NCBI RefSeq assembly: GCF_003182155.1
Contig: NZ_QGTG01000001.1
Span: forward strand, 1,546,991-1,610,990
Direction: 5' to 3'
DNA from: Chitinophaga sp. S165
GTDB taxonomy: Bacteria; Bacteroidota; Bacteroidia; Chitinophagales; Chitinophagaceae
Length of the DNA stretch: 64,000 bases
The translations under genes and the position numbers were made by a program. This document shows, piece by piece, positions 53,301-63,300 of the stretch; position 1 is the first letter of the stretch; each line of letters opens with the position of its first letter. A model generated the notes under the pieces. That model made no database searches, was not told the DNA's origin, and saw only the letters and a list, made by a program, of their open reading frames with translations.

Positions 53301-54782
53301 CGATTTACCGGATATAGGGACACTGACAGGTTCCTCGCCCAATATTTTGTTTACAAAAGCTGCATTATCTACATGTTTTTCACCTACCTGTTGGAAGTAG
53401 GCATCTTCTTCTTCAAGACTGTTTTTCTTTGCGAAGTCACCATTAGCTATAAATCCATTATCATCCTTCCATTTGCCATTTGTGCTTGTTACATCCTGCT
53501 GGTATACAGACCCTCCTCCGTGGAAATAGGCGCCCCCCGCATACTCAAGGCTCAGTGATTTATTATCACTGATATCCTTTGTTTCATTATCAAAGAAAAT
53601 ACCACTACTATGTCTGAACAAACGCACCTGTCCTCCACCTAACTGGCTTGTATAAGAGAATATATCCGGTGTTGCTATAGGCAATGCCAGATTATTCATA
53701 TCGGGAACTACCTGGTTATCCTTTTCACGCATGAAGTCCATCAGCGCCTCAGAAACATTTGCTCCTTTCTCCGCATACAATAAGCCAAATGCCCTGTTCT
53801 CCTGTTCTCTGTTCAGTACCTCCCGTTTGGTTTTGTAGCCGGTAACACCTGCTCCGGCAAAAATGCCGACGGCAACACCACCGAGGTCGCCGCTGTATGT
53901 TGAGTTGGCAGATTTAAATGTAACGTTAGACTTAGGATAGAACGATGGCGTATTAAAGCTAATGCTCGAACCGGAGATATTACCCTCTGCCTTTCCATCC
54001 TTTACCTCTGCATTTTCAGCATCTCTCGCGTCCTTGGTAGTTCCTTCAGCCTTATACGAATTTGAAAGCGTCAATTCTTTCAAACCTTGCCGAGTATTAA
54101 ATCCCAGGCTCAGCGAACTGCTACCCGACGCTATATTATCTTCGGATACTTTCTTATTTACAGAAAGTGAAACACTTGGCGTCACGGTAACTCCGTCCGC
54201 CGTACTGGAGGTTAGACCGATCCCCACTCCTGGAGTAAGCACATTGCTATTAGGTTTCGTTAAAGATGCGCCGGCATTCACTCCCACTTCAGCGCCGTAG
54301 CCGGTGTAGCTATCACAAAACACACCCAGGGACAATGAGCCCTGAATACCCTTCCCGAAAATCTCACCTCTCAGGGTAAGTTTTCCGCCACCGGTGATCT
54401 TTGGCTTCATGTAGTTTTCGCTTCTCACGGTATCGCCATTTGCATCGTCAGCAATACCCCTTATCTGACGGTTCATTGCTCCGGCGTTAAGGTTCCATCC
54501 AAGTCCTACCCAGCTGGCTTCATCATCCATTCCTACGCCTGATGCATAATTCAGGTTCACAGGATATCCGCCTACGTCGAGCAGCGGAATGTTATATTTG
54601 AAGTCGCCTGTAAACAGGTCTACCATGTCATTCGTTCCAGCAGCCTGAAACTGTTTACTCTCGGGTTGTACAGGTCCTGAGGTCAATGCCCAGGCGACAG
54701 TGGGCGTCAGCCCCTGTACTAGTAACAAAACAAGAAAAAAACAAGCGATCCGTACACGGGTACGCGCATTCCTGATCATCAT
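47355..54782 (-). CDS. Giant secreted RHS-related protein with PA14-like modules
   Basis: 2475 residues. Signal peptide (about 1-33). The N-terminal block (MVDLFTGDFKYNIPLLDVGGYPVNLNYASG, DDEASWVGLGWNLNAG) is typical of the entry domain of large Bacteroidota RHS/SpvB-like proteins. A long beta-rich body follows. Around residues 1600-2090 two tandem modules repeat a PA14-like sandwich (GIWLGGVEDGQRWGFAKC, AGKHTIRVEGYN; GIWFQSPYDFKWIGVNNC, AGQHILTVEAMN), each next to a Cys-rich CPxGYxxxPDGxxC signature. A CBM-like domain (about 2250-2400) and one YD-type repeat end the protein. No toxin tail is visible. It may be the shell or adhesin partner of the RHS toxin downstream. Confidence 0.85.
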   Translation of the reverse strand: MMIRNARTRVRIACFFLVLLLVQGLTPTVAWALTSGPVQPESKQFQAAGTNDMVDLFTGDFKYNIPLLDVGGYPVNLNYASGVGMDDEASWVGLGWNLNAGAMNRQIRGIADDANGDTVRSENYMKPKITGGGKLTLRGEIFGKGIQGSLSLGVFCDSYTGYGAEVGVNAGASLTKPNSNVLTPGVGIGLTSSTADGVTVTPSVSLSVNKKVSEDNIASGSSSLSLGFNTRQGLKELTLSNSYKAEGTTKDARDAENAEVKDGKAEGNISGSSISFNTPSFYPKSNVTFKSANSTYSGDLGGVAVGIFAGAGVTGYKTKREVLNREQENRAFGLLYAEKGANVSEALMDFMREKDNQVVPDMNNLALPIATPDIFSYTSQLGGGQVRLFRHSSGIFFDNETKDISDNKSLSLEYAGGAYFHGGGSVYQQDVTSTNGKWKDDNGFIANGDFAKKNSLEEEDAYFQQVGEKHVDNAAFVNKILGEEPVSVPISGKSAEGKLTSRSQGPVTPEGSYKKDGRQLRRAAVMYLTAGEARMGGLDKVIRTYDLNRDIPSKKFTPLPCNAMPFDTLSRIDGIRKRHHISEMTIVGDDGKRTVYGIPVYNKKQDEYSFASHEKLRDKTNNLATFKLKNGQIDNQPEGEGGSLDEYYHKESQPAYATSYLLSGILSPDYVDMTGDGITEDDRGTAFKFNYSKLKDDFHWRTPYGKTPMQAQFNRGLNADPQDDKASFIYGEKELWYLHSIESKTMIAYFITEDREDALGCNWLGEKESNVRQQRLKEIRLYSKNDLVTPVKTVVFEYDYSLCPGIPNSVNGGGKLTLKKVYFKYASSKKGENHPYDFNYNYGQAYDYMLTDRWGTLKPLSVNDGEGFGDLKNDEFPYIGHDAAAAAANAGMWHLSEIALPTGGIIDVKYESDDYGYVQDKKSMNMMGITGMFDDDGDPTPNLLNAKSFDIKIDDDTAVINDAQAFKDRCLNGEDYMYFKLFVNLSDEVSSELDDKYDYVACYGKISDARVSNGVARVTFEDDNDGGVSVNPFASAAWQRMRLEYQRYAYPGYKNKISNDKPVIAIVSAIANATGTLSELQGNFNLRAKRRKFASHVKLNKSFARVVNMKGRKLGGGARVKKIMMSDNWAGMDTQVDNAIYGQEYDYTIKRGQETISSGVAAYEPTFGGDENPLRQPVGYTEKAKWALSNYFYLEQPFAESLYPGPVVGYREVKVRNLGAGGEVDPANKTGWLAYEFFTAKEFPVYMQQTELQKNIHKPSAWSTFFGGNSIYELTMSQGYSVFLNDMHGKSKAERVYNQTGQEISAVEYYYNAEESGGTMRLKNVVDVVDNTGTITKDQVIGRDIEMFTDMRESEMKNTGKSINIGVDVIPFYGFPLPLPHFPWGKNDDYRLFRSSSVMKTVQYYGVIDSVVKRINGSSVTASYLLHDKYTGEPVVTQSENEFEEPVYSMSIPAYWMYSQMGMAYKTLGTVFTNFYTDKNGIPDPRFQSYLTAGDELINIQTGYRTWVVNSTEGGITGKKMRLIDVGGRLASGQRGLVKVCRSGYRNLLSAPATVITSLDNPIVGNSLKFISADDLSGYKIINANAILYDEAWGQPTNCNLKSCPEGYQEGPDGRCFAAAEYSDSLSIIDGSRTNKHYGEGGGKFYEGDGTAVIRESFAWMWMNRLTLSGIWLGGVEDGQRWGFAKCINLDTDTDVYIGHSADEYMEIYIDEVLFFKFSGTAASNSDIWNLRHKILTAGKHTIRVEGYNISGDKSIGFEIYATNNLEMLVSGEPRADILASRIMAAEDLANDPNVLLYKVENGQRVWANYTCAAGKALNLCDGTPNCGYADKYACPDGYKRSPDGQSCIPIAVTEDSDEGLKIAKGDELNVYTKQGVLFHDANGKEGQRVKNGFWGTDSSCYTSVLSLAGRSPAIRKTDASMVVVDTGRTSSKLSVAAAGFGLCGRLNRAGIWFQSPYDFKWIGVNNCLSVPESKTYYLGMGADNQVKVLIDGVLVRQVLMKNSSDNDPYLDWRVYPVYLTAGQHILTVEAMNQGLEHAVAVEVYNNTLSQLVNATSESNVRKIFTTADLLDGKPRDTYVKDTLGNIVKRRYSCPYGTADICSGNFGCPGISDSTAINPYLHGYLGNWLAYKQMAWLSSRSGQEVISKTTGGVGVRKNGYYEKFQAFWIYNNGWNIATNIEWVTSNTMTLYDRYSQDLENKDALNRYSAARYGYKSSLPVAVGANMRQREIFYDGFDDYKFNSQCVAVKPCEPDEFNIRNALGDNYADKLDDQDAHSGNYSLKLKDSVVLTAYVFKNEHLPGIYLINNKNGEYSTKGDGWLGLRGFNPVMGNKYIFSAWVKSGTSGSSGPAITVTVNNVYDVTLVKKAVVEGWMLVEGVMDVPAWTQGNYMEPLRVALKGNVNIDDIRVFPYDGQLKTFTYDDKTLRVMAEMDENNYATFYEYDDEGSLIRVKKETERGIMTIKETRSSYRKKAQ

Positions 54783-54828
54783 ATCTTCAGTCTTAAAGAA
54801 TCAATTTGGGCTATTACACTTCCCGCAA

Positions 54829-55542
54829 TTATTTATTTCCACGCTTCGCTTCCAGTGCTGCTAAACGTTTTTCTCTATCTGCAAGCACCTGCTCCCTATC
54901 ATTTATAAGCTCGTCACGTTGCTTCAACTTTTTATCCTGTGCAATAAGGTATAAGGTCATTTCCTCTATCTTTTGCAGTAAACTCACCTGGCTTCCGCCG
55001 AGATTCAGATCATCTTTGCTAACCTCTTTTGCTGAAGGAATGTCCGGCAGATGTTTATGGTGAATTATAAATTTCTCCAATTGCTGTAGGGTCGGAAGGT
55101 CATACGAAGGCTCAAATACATAATCTGCCCAGTTAATTGGGGTGATCCTGACTTTCTTTGCCAGCACGACACCGTTCACTGCCAATCTTGCTTTCGGCTC
55201 CGCAGTTCCGATTCCAACCGTACCAGGGTTTTGCCTTATATACAGCAGCGACTTATTTGTATTCGAATTATAAAATTCCCATCCGGACCGTACGTCCATC
55301 GAACCACAATCAAAACGCATTACACCAGGATCAACCGGCGAAGCTCTTAACCAATGAGTTATGAGGGTTAAGTTACCAGGATCCGTTACTATACTTAATC
55401 CGGACTGATTAAAAATGGATATACTTTGGGTTGTCGTTCCTCCCTGGGTGGTAACAGCTAGTAAGTTGGGAGTTGTTTGTGACTGTGCCTTTAGGGCCGA
55501 CCCACAGAAAATAAAAACGAAAAAAAATAACTTATTACTCAT
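54829..55542 (-). CDS. Tail-fibre-like secreted coiled-coil protein, copy 2
   Basis: 237 residues. Signal peptide (about 1-21, ending LKAQS). A beta region contains TTQGGTTTQSISIFNQSG and the tail-spike-like phrase VGIGTAEPKARLAVNGVVLAKKV. A conserved block YDLPTLQQLEKFIIHHKHLPDIPSAKEV follows, then a C-terminal coiled coil (LLQKIEEMTLYLI onward). Such proteins in Bacteroidota probably form trimeric surface fibres. Its paralogue lies 18 bp upstream. The next gene, 46 bp downstream, is the 2475-aa RHS-related protein. Confidence 0.85.
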   Translation of the reverse strand: MSNKLFFFVFIFCGSALKAQSQTTPNLLAVTTQGGTTTQSISIFNQSGLSIVTDPGNLTLITHWLRASPVDPGVMRFDCGSMDVRSGWEFYNSNTNKSLLYIRQNPGTVGIGTAEPKARLAVNGVVLAKKVRITPINWADYVFEPSYDLPTLQQLEKFIIHHKHLPDIPSAKEVSKDDLNLGGSQVSLLQKIEEMTLYLIAQDKKLKQRDELINDREQVLADREKRLAALEAKRGNK

Positions 55543-55560
55543 AGGTATTCTCTGTTGGGC

Positions 55561-56274
55561 TTATTTGTTATCAACTCTTTCCAATTCCGTCAAGCGCGCT
55601 TCCTGGGCTGCAAACTTCTTATCCTGCGCTTTCATTATTTCATCCTGGCTCGCTATTTTCTTATTCTGCTCTATCAGGTATAAGGTCATCTCTTCTATCT
55701 TCTGCAGCAATCTTGCTTCGTTCTGACCAAGGTCCAATCCCTGTTCACTCACTTCTTTTGCAGACGGGATACCAGGAAGATGTCTGTGTAATGTGATGAA
55801 CTGCTCCAATTCCTGTAATGACGGCAGTTCATAAGATGATTCAAATACGAAATCCGGCCAGTTATCCGGCGTCACCTTTACGGCTCTCGCATAGATATCA
55901 CCGTTGACTGCCAGCCTTGCCTTAGGATCAGTAGTACCGATGCCAACGAAACCAGTACTTTGTTTGATGAACATTACGGATCTACCTAACTGTGAATTAT
56001 AGAATTCCCAGCCACCTGTAGTGGTAGGCGAAGTACAATCAAAACGTAATGTCCTGCCCTCTGTCGGCGAAGGTCTCAGGTAATGGGTAGTTACATTGTA
56101 GCCTGAACTTGCATCAACACCGATGTTTAATCCATTTGGATTCCAGATGGATATACTTTTGGTTGTCGTGCTGCCTTGTTCTGTAACTTGCTGGAGTGTA
56201 GGTATCGTTTGAGCTTGCGTGGTTAAAGCAAACATTCCCACTATAAAAAAAGCAAAAGCAGTTCTGAGTCTCAT
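55561..56274 (-). CDS. Tail-fibre-like secreted coiled-coil protein, copy 1
   Basis: 237 residues from ATG 56274 (a TTG-started extension to 56295 is rejected because the signal peptide begins at MRLRTAFAFF). Same layout as its neighbour: signal peptide ending LTTQAQ, TEQGSTTTKSISIWNPNG, VGIGTTDPKARLAVNGDIYARAV, ELEQFITLHRHLPGIPSAKEV, LLQKIEEMTLYLIEQ. Equal length and closely similar sequence show a tandem duplication. It is the first gene of the large operon; the promoter must lie in the region upstream. Confidence 0.85.
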   Translation of the reverse strand: MRLRTAFAFFIVGMFALTTQAQTIPTLQQVTEQGSTTTKSISIWNPNGLNIGVDASSGYNVTTHYLRPSPTEGRTLRFDCTSPTTTGGWEFYNSQLGRSVMFIKQSTGFVGIGTTDPKARLAVNGDIYARAVKVTPDNWPDFVFESSYELPSLQELEQFITLHRHLPGIPSAKEVSEQGLDLGQNEARLLQKIEEMTLYLIEQNKKIASQDEIMKAQDKKFAAQEARLTELERVDNK

Positions 56275-56295
56275 AAAATATAAAATGTTATTCAA

Positions 56296-56852
56296 TTCAA
56301 ATTATCGATCTATCAAAACATAGCTTTCCCTTCACCGACTACATATTTTGAAGCAGTGCGTTGATCACACTGTGACAACAGTGCTCATTGGGCAAACTAT
56401 GTAAAGAGTGTATTACTAATCGAAGGAACGTACATAGGTATACGGGAAGGTATTTTCTTCCGAAATAGATATAGAGTCCCCTAAATAAATAATATAAATC
56501 AGTTCATAAGGTTGGTTTTCAGGACCTTTAATCCCGTTTCATTGGAAGTACGAAAATCATCAAGCACACACACATACAGGTACGGGGCAGTTAACAACGC
56601 CTGACAAATACGAACATTTATGACTTAACCATAGGTATACTGACTAACTTATGTACAAAGAAATGTATTATTCTGAATATTAGAAAATTTCAAGTGAAAT
56701 TATCAAGATTATTTTTTGAATAATTGTTTGAGTTACAACGGTAACGGGTATTGTGAGATGTGAAGGTAAGGGGAGGGTGCGCAGGGGATGTGCGTAGTGG
56801 AGAAAAAAGTACCTAGTAAGCATTATTAAATTGTAGGTAGCGCCTGAATAGC
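56296..56852. other. Promoter region of the tail-fibre/RHS operon
   Basis: An AT-rich region without a protein gene. It should hold the minus-strand promoter of the 18.6-kb operon; no perfect TAnnTTTG was found. A small inverted repeat CACTGT-GACA-ACAGTG lies at 56368-56383. Confidence 0.45.
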
Positions 56853-56902
56853 CACATAAAAATAAGAGCCAGCTATTAATAGTTGGCTCTTATTTTTATG
56901 TG
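56853..56902. terminator. 50-bp near-perfect palindrome, bidirectional terminator
   Basis: CACATAAAAATAAGAGCCA pairs with TGGCTCTTATTTTTATGTG around GCTATTAATAGT; in RNA only a G-T wobble interrupts the stem. T tracts exist on both strands. It ends the second RHS-lipoprotein unit. Confidence 0.9.
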
Positions 56903-56958
56903 AATAGTCTTCTAGTATTACATATAACCAGTGCTTCAAAAACACCAGTTGATGTGTC

Positions 56959-57294
56959 CTACTTTGAATGCATTCTGTCATAAAGAAATCCGTCTATGGC
57001 ACTCATCCCAAAACCGTTAGCTATACTTTGTTTCTTGATAAAAATATCTCCATTATCGCCAACCACAAAATCCATATGCTGTTCCTTAAGTATAATCTTT
57101 AATGTATCTCTTTCTTCAGCGCCAAGTTTAGCTTCAACATATTTATAGCCCAAAAACTTTTCGGCATCAGCAGAGTCATAAATTTCCTCCACATGGACAA
57201 ATTTATAATAACATAGACTATCAGGCAGCGGAGATTTTATAGCCTCTCCACACCCCAACATTAGAAATACCATTAAAAAGCATATAAATTTCAT
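56959..57294 (-). CDS. Lipoprotein, candidate immunity protein for the second RHS toxin
   Basis: 111 residues. A short lipoprotein signal with LGCG (Cys15) predicts a lipid anchor in the envelope. The body is a small alpha/beta domain (YYKFVHVEEIYDSADAEKFLGY, LKIILKEQHMDFVVGDNGDIFI). It begins 16 bp after the RHS stop and is followed by a strong terminator, the position of a cognate immunity gene. A periplasmic immunity protein implies that the toxin acts outside the cytoplasm. The function is assigned by position and signal only. Confidence 0.7.
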   Translation of the reverse strand: MKFICFLMVFLMLGCGEAIKSPLPDSLCYYKFVHVEEIYDSADAEKFLGYKYVEAKLGAEERDTLKIILKEQHMDFVVGDNGDIFIKKQSIANGFGMSAIDGFLYDRMHSK

Positions 57295-57310
57295 AAACGG
57301 TATTTAATAA

Positions 57311-60300
57311 TTATTCACCTCTATAATCGGATACCTTTTTTGCATCATTCGGAAGAGCATATCCATTTCCTGCGCGTGGTTCCATATTGGGTCTTGGCAA
57401 ACCATATATATCGTACCTTGTGTCTTGCATGTCGGTTACTTGTTCAAGCCCTTTTTCGTTCCCTCTATATGATGCTTGGAAATAAGCTCTTAAATAAAAT
57501 GGTTTTGCACCAATTTTCTCCAACTCAAGCATTGTATCGTGGTCCACCTCTTCATAAATATTTTTACCACGGCCGGGTTTCCATTGATATTTGTCCGCGA
57601 AAGTATAATAAATATCTCCAAAAACCTCTTTTTTCCCATTCTTATCCACATTAATTATGAAATTTCCTACTGCATAAATATTATATGAACCCATTGCCGT
57701 TCCCATGTCAGATAATATCGCTCCTCCTTGTTGGTAATTCACAAAGCTGTAATATGATTTCTCATATGATCCCGGTTGTGTAAGCTTTTTAGCGTAGTCC
57801 AAAATTGAACTCTTCACTGATTTTTCCACGGAATAAATATTATGCTTAAAGACACCGAATGAAAATGTAGAGGATAGATATTTATAGCTTAATATATCAT
57901 ATCCTCCTTTTCCTTCCATCCATCTTCCTAACAATCGCGCAGACATAGCTCTGCCACTATAAGAAAACATATAGAAGCGATTTACAGCAGTTGACAACGA
58001 GCTTGAAAAAGACCCACGTTGATTTTCAGGCATATTGTTAATTTTTTGAATATACGCTTTCCTAATTTTAGGTAATGCTTTGTCAAACCCTGTATCGGGA
58101 TCAGACTCTTCCTCGCCATCTCTATCCACATATTTTATTGGCTTGTTGCCTGCGAACTGATATGGAGTATACCATGGATATTCCTGTGTCAATGGATCCA
58201 CACTCAAAAACTTCCCTAATCTCGGATCATACACCCGCATCCCATAATCCTGCTGATTGCCCTCTCCCTTCACCTCATTATCATTCTCCTTCCCATTAAA
58301 CCCATAACGATAAGACTGATTCGGCAACCGCCACTGCCTATCCGGTTGCAACATACCAAAAGGATAATAATCCTGTGCACTTAACACCTCCGCTTCATAA
58401 TGATCTACAGCACCGCTAACAACTGATTCCACACGTTTGTCTGAAATAGTTGCCAATACGTTACCTAAGTGATTTGTTAATTCATAGCTTCTATTACCTT
58501 TCATTGACCAGTTTGGATCACTATTCGCTCCAGCCACCATTAGCATTTCCGGATTCCATGCACCCAACCTACTGCTGCCGTACAAATATTGTTCTTTCCA
58601 GCGTATAACTCCATTTGCATCACTATCATATGTTGCGAGGACATTCCCTTGAGCATCGCGTACATAAAAAGTCGGTTTAGCGTAAAAGCCGGGACCTACC
58701 CCAGCCTTGAAGGATTTCACCGCTCTATTCCCATTGGCATCATAGAAGTAGTTCAATGTATATGGATTTGCCGGATCACTACTCTCTACGCTTTCAATTT
58801 TACCTGAATAATTCCAGGCGATTTTGCTAATCTGCTCCTGATCATCACTGAGGAGATTTCCTATATTATCGTATTTATAGTTACCCGCCGATTGACCATT
58901 TTTCAGATCCGCAGCGTATGGTGAAGTTGTCACCTTATCATCAACCTGTTGTAAACGATTATTCAATAAGTTACCAGCGGCATCACGGCTATAAACATAT
59001 GAAAGGTCATCCATGTCTCTAACCGTACTGTTGGTAGTGGTCTTACTACCATTACGTCCGTAAGTTAAAATATTACCGTTTCCATCATATGTAACATCTT
59101 CCATGAAAGCTTTCTGAGCCGTTCCCGCACGCCAGGTGAAAGCGGCTATGTTTATCGGATGCTGACGCATTGCCTTTAAGCGATTTAACTGATCATAACG
59201 ATAGCTATAACCAACAGGGCTAGGTTCATTAACATTTTTCAAGGCGATCGTTGTTCGACTAATATTTCCATTGAACAAATCACTTCCTACCTCTGTTTTC
59301 TGACCAGCCAACCAGCTAAGTCTGAAAGAAATGGCATCTGTACCTCCGATAGACTTATAATCGCCGTTATAATAATCCAGTGAATAAGCGTATGCATCGC
59401 GGCCAACCCCAAAACGCTCACTTCCAGTAACACCGTCCAGCCCCATGTCCCTGTCCGCCTGAAGGAAATTACCATTTACCCCTTTCAACCATCCCTGCAA
59501 AGTATAGGAATAATCTATTCCCTGTACCAATTGCTTGTCTCCAAGTTCTGTCCTTGCCAACGGGCCATGCAAATAATACCTATAAACAGCATCTGTATGA
59601 GGATCTAATATTTCCCATCCTCCAGGCACTGTAGTTTTCGTACCACTGGACGCTTTTGTAACACGATTCTCTGAATCATACTCATAAGCATACAGGAACT
59701 GATCAGCCTCTCCCACCTGGTAACGCAGTTTATCTACTTTTCCACTCACCAGATCATATTTGTAATCAATTCGTTTAGCAGCAGTAAACCCCGGGTATGG
59801 TATATATTGCCAGAGTGACTTTACATTTCCAATCTGATCATAACTATAGTATGTCTTTACACCAGCAGCAGCCGGCCCTCCTCCGATTCTTGAGCTACTT
59901 TCTACCCAGGAAATCCGATTACGCAGATTCGTCTGCAAAAGTCCGATTGGACCACTCAAAGGTACATCATAATGGGTGTAGCCTCGCTTGTACCTGCCAC
60001 CTACTGATATAAAATCTGTCACTTCAGCCGCACTTAAGAAAGGCACAATTGAAAGATCAGCTGTCCCTTTAGCTTTTTCTCCTGTTTCAATAATACGGTT
60101 CTGATCGTCGTAAATACTATAACTATACCGACCAACAATTCCGCCGTCAGCGATCGGCTCTTTCTGTTCCGCATTCTGGGATGCCACTATGCGTCCTAAA
60201 CGATCATACCAGAAACGGTTCATACCACCATCAGGTGTATTCTGCGCCTCTACCTTATTCAAAGACTGATAAGCATAAGACGTAGTCAGCGTATGCTCCG

Positions 60301-63300
60301 GATATACAGGAGTATAACGCGTCTCGTTTGTCGTGCCGCCTATTGTTCCAGGCGCCCCTGCTTCCGGAATATTAAATCTGCCCCAATACGTCCTCACAGG
60401 AGGCGCAAGCGTTGTGGCGTATGCAGGACTGATATCCATACAAGTCTCCGCCGCATTAGCCGCTATCTCACTGGCCGTCAATAAACGGTTGTAAAGACGT
60501 AGATGCTTCAGCGCTGTCAGATTTTCTGGTACATTAACACCCGCTGATGCGGTACTCATCTCCCATAAACAAGGAGTGATCTCTGACAACGGACCCACAG
60601 GACAACGCTTTCCATTCACATACACAGTAAGACCGCCCTGGTTCAAACCTGCACCCTGGATCACTACGTGTGTCCACTGTGGTAACGGTAACATCTGCCT
60701 CATATCGGCAACGGTATGACCCGTTAATACGATGTCTGCGTCTTTACCATCTGATGATGGTATGATATTGTATACATCAAAGTTCAGGAACGGACCTGCA
60801 AGGCACGCATTAAACATAATGTTCTTGCCTGGCAAGGTTGCTGTTACCTGGCCACCGTTGGCAGCCGACAACCACATCTCCATCGACTGAGAACTTGTTG
60901 TCGTAAACAATGGGCTCAGTTTCTGATATGCCTCATTTTTATCAGCGCTTACTGTCACGCCATTATAGGTACAGGTAGAAGGAGTAGTTTTACGCATCAG
61001 ATCTGCCTGACCACTCAGACCATCGTCTAACAGGTGTACACCCTCTGGTGGTACCGTACGCACCAGATTACCCGCCTGATCATAATAGTATAATGTATAA
61101 TGATAGATCTGTTGAAGTGTCGTTAACAGCACCTTTGGTCTGTTTGCTCCGCAATAAGCTATATAGTCCTTGCGGAACTGACGTTTGATCTCCTCTATGT
61201 ACTCCAGATATGATGTCCGGCCTGCGATCACCGCATCTTCCAGTACATCCATCATACACTGGTACTGATCCGGCTGTTGACTGCTGTAAACAGGACGATT
61301 ACATAATAACGCATCAGGATGTACCACCAGCTCCTTCTCATAAGCAAGATATCCGCCGTACGATAAGGTAAAGCCGAAACGGCTATTCATATAATTAACG
61401 AAAATGGTCTCGTAGTTCTGGACGCCAGGAATAAACGCTACGCCCATTCTTGTGGTCAGTGCCGTTTTACCTGCTGCATACTCATTTTCCGTGATACAGC
61501 CTTTTGCCGGAGGATCCAAAAATACAGGCAGTTTTACAGGCTTAGCCAACAGATAGCGGCAATTGGTACAACCCATCTGTAACATCTGAAGCTCGGCACT
61601 GCTAATATCCATTGCAGCTCCATATCTTGTTTTCAGATAGTCATAGAACTGGCCCTGGCCGCCGGCTGCTGTAAACTCATTCTGTAACGTTGTCAGCTTC
61701 GCACAAACAGCGGCGTTGGTGCTGCTGATGATCACAGACGTCAGTTGTTGTTTAGTCTCATAAGGTGCCGGTGCATCCAACAGGTAACTGTTACATTTCA
61801 GATCTGTAACTGATACGCCTAACACGCCTGTGATCACGTCATCAAATGATTTGTAGCCTTCTGCGGTAGCCTTGCCTGATGGCAACGTACTAGCCCCCAT
61901 TGGATGACTTACATCACCGCCTAATTTACATACTTCTATCAGCTTTGCACGAAGCTGGTTTCTCTTGGCACAATGCTCCAGGTCATCAGGGTTACTGCAA
62001 TGTATAGCCTGCACCAGACACTCTTCCATCTGCTGCATCCAGTTATCCGCCTGCGCCTCACAATTAGCATTTACCTGTATGGCCAGCTGCGCTGCCGATA
62101 AGGTATTCAGCGTTGCTGGATCTGTGCTGACATCTGGCATTTCATATGCAAGATTGCCCGCACGTGATATTTTCGTTACATACGCTGGATTACATGCCGG
62201 CGTTGGAGGGGTATTCGGTATATCATCACAGCTTAGTACCTCAAATTTCACACCACTTACCGGACCACTTATATCATTGAATGTCCAACGGTTTTCCGTA
62301 GAAGATGCTGTAATTGTCTGTGTTGACACGTACACCCCATCTACCATACGATACAACATTGCCGTGATAAACATCCCTGGCAGTAACGGAGTACCGTTGT
62401 AATTAACAAAAATGCTTGCCTTTTGTGTTAAATCGTCATTAAACCAGCTGCCTGAGAAATCATCTTTGAGTACATCAAAGGGCTTGCATACGAAAACTGG
62501 ATCACCTGATGGAGGTAACGCACAATCAGTACTTCTTACTACTATCATCGATGCAGGAACGTTCTTCCATACATAAAACACCGCCGATGTCTGACCGGCC
62601 GGTATCTGTACTGTAGGCGCTGGAGATACACTGCTATACTCCGCAGGATAATAGACCCCAACAGTTATAGCCCTGTCTAACGCCAGGCCCTGGTAAGACA
62701 CTTTGTACTGAAGGGTTTCATTTGGCAATCCTCCTTCCCCACGTTCTATCACAAATTTCGACTTATCTATACAGTTGCCATTCGGAAACCTTACCGGTGT
62801 TCCTACCTGACAGATCGATCCACAATACTGGCTTGTATTCCGTAGTGCGGTATAGTACTTCTCCTTTAACTCAAAATACCTGTCACGGAACATCGCCCAC
62901 TCAAGCTCCCGCTCACGACAGCTTTCAACACGTGCACAATTGTTCCACGTATCTTCTGATGGCGTCTGATTGGTATTACCATCTTTATTACTACAGTATA
63001 ACATGAAGCTAACGAACTGCGGCAAGGTCTTTGCCGTAAAGTTCTTCGCCTTAAGATAAGGTTGCGTACGGGTGTAATCATTCAGGTCTGCTACTACCTC
63101 ATTATAATAGCCATGACCCTTACCACCACTGAGGAAGAAGGGATCCTTATTGACCAGCCACAAAGGATCACTCTCACTATAAACACCTCCTGGCACTGCC
63201 TGCGGAATGTCAGCTATCGTTTCTCCTATTGTTCTTACCTGCTCGTCCCATTTCAGATAATTGCTGTTATCATTACAGAATTGCAACGCACAATACTCCG

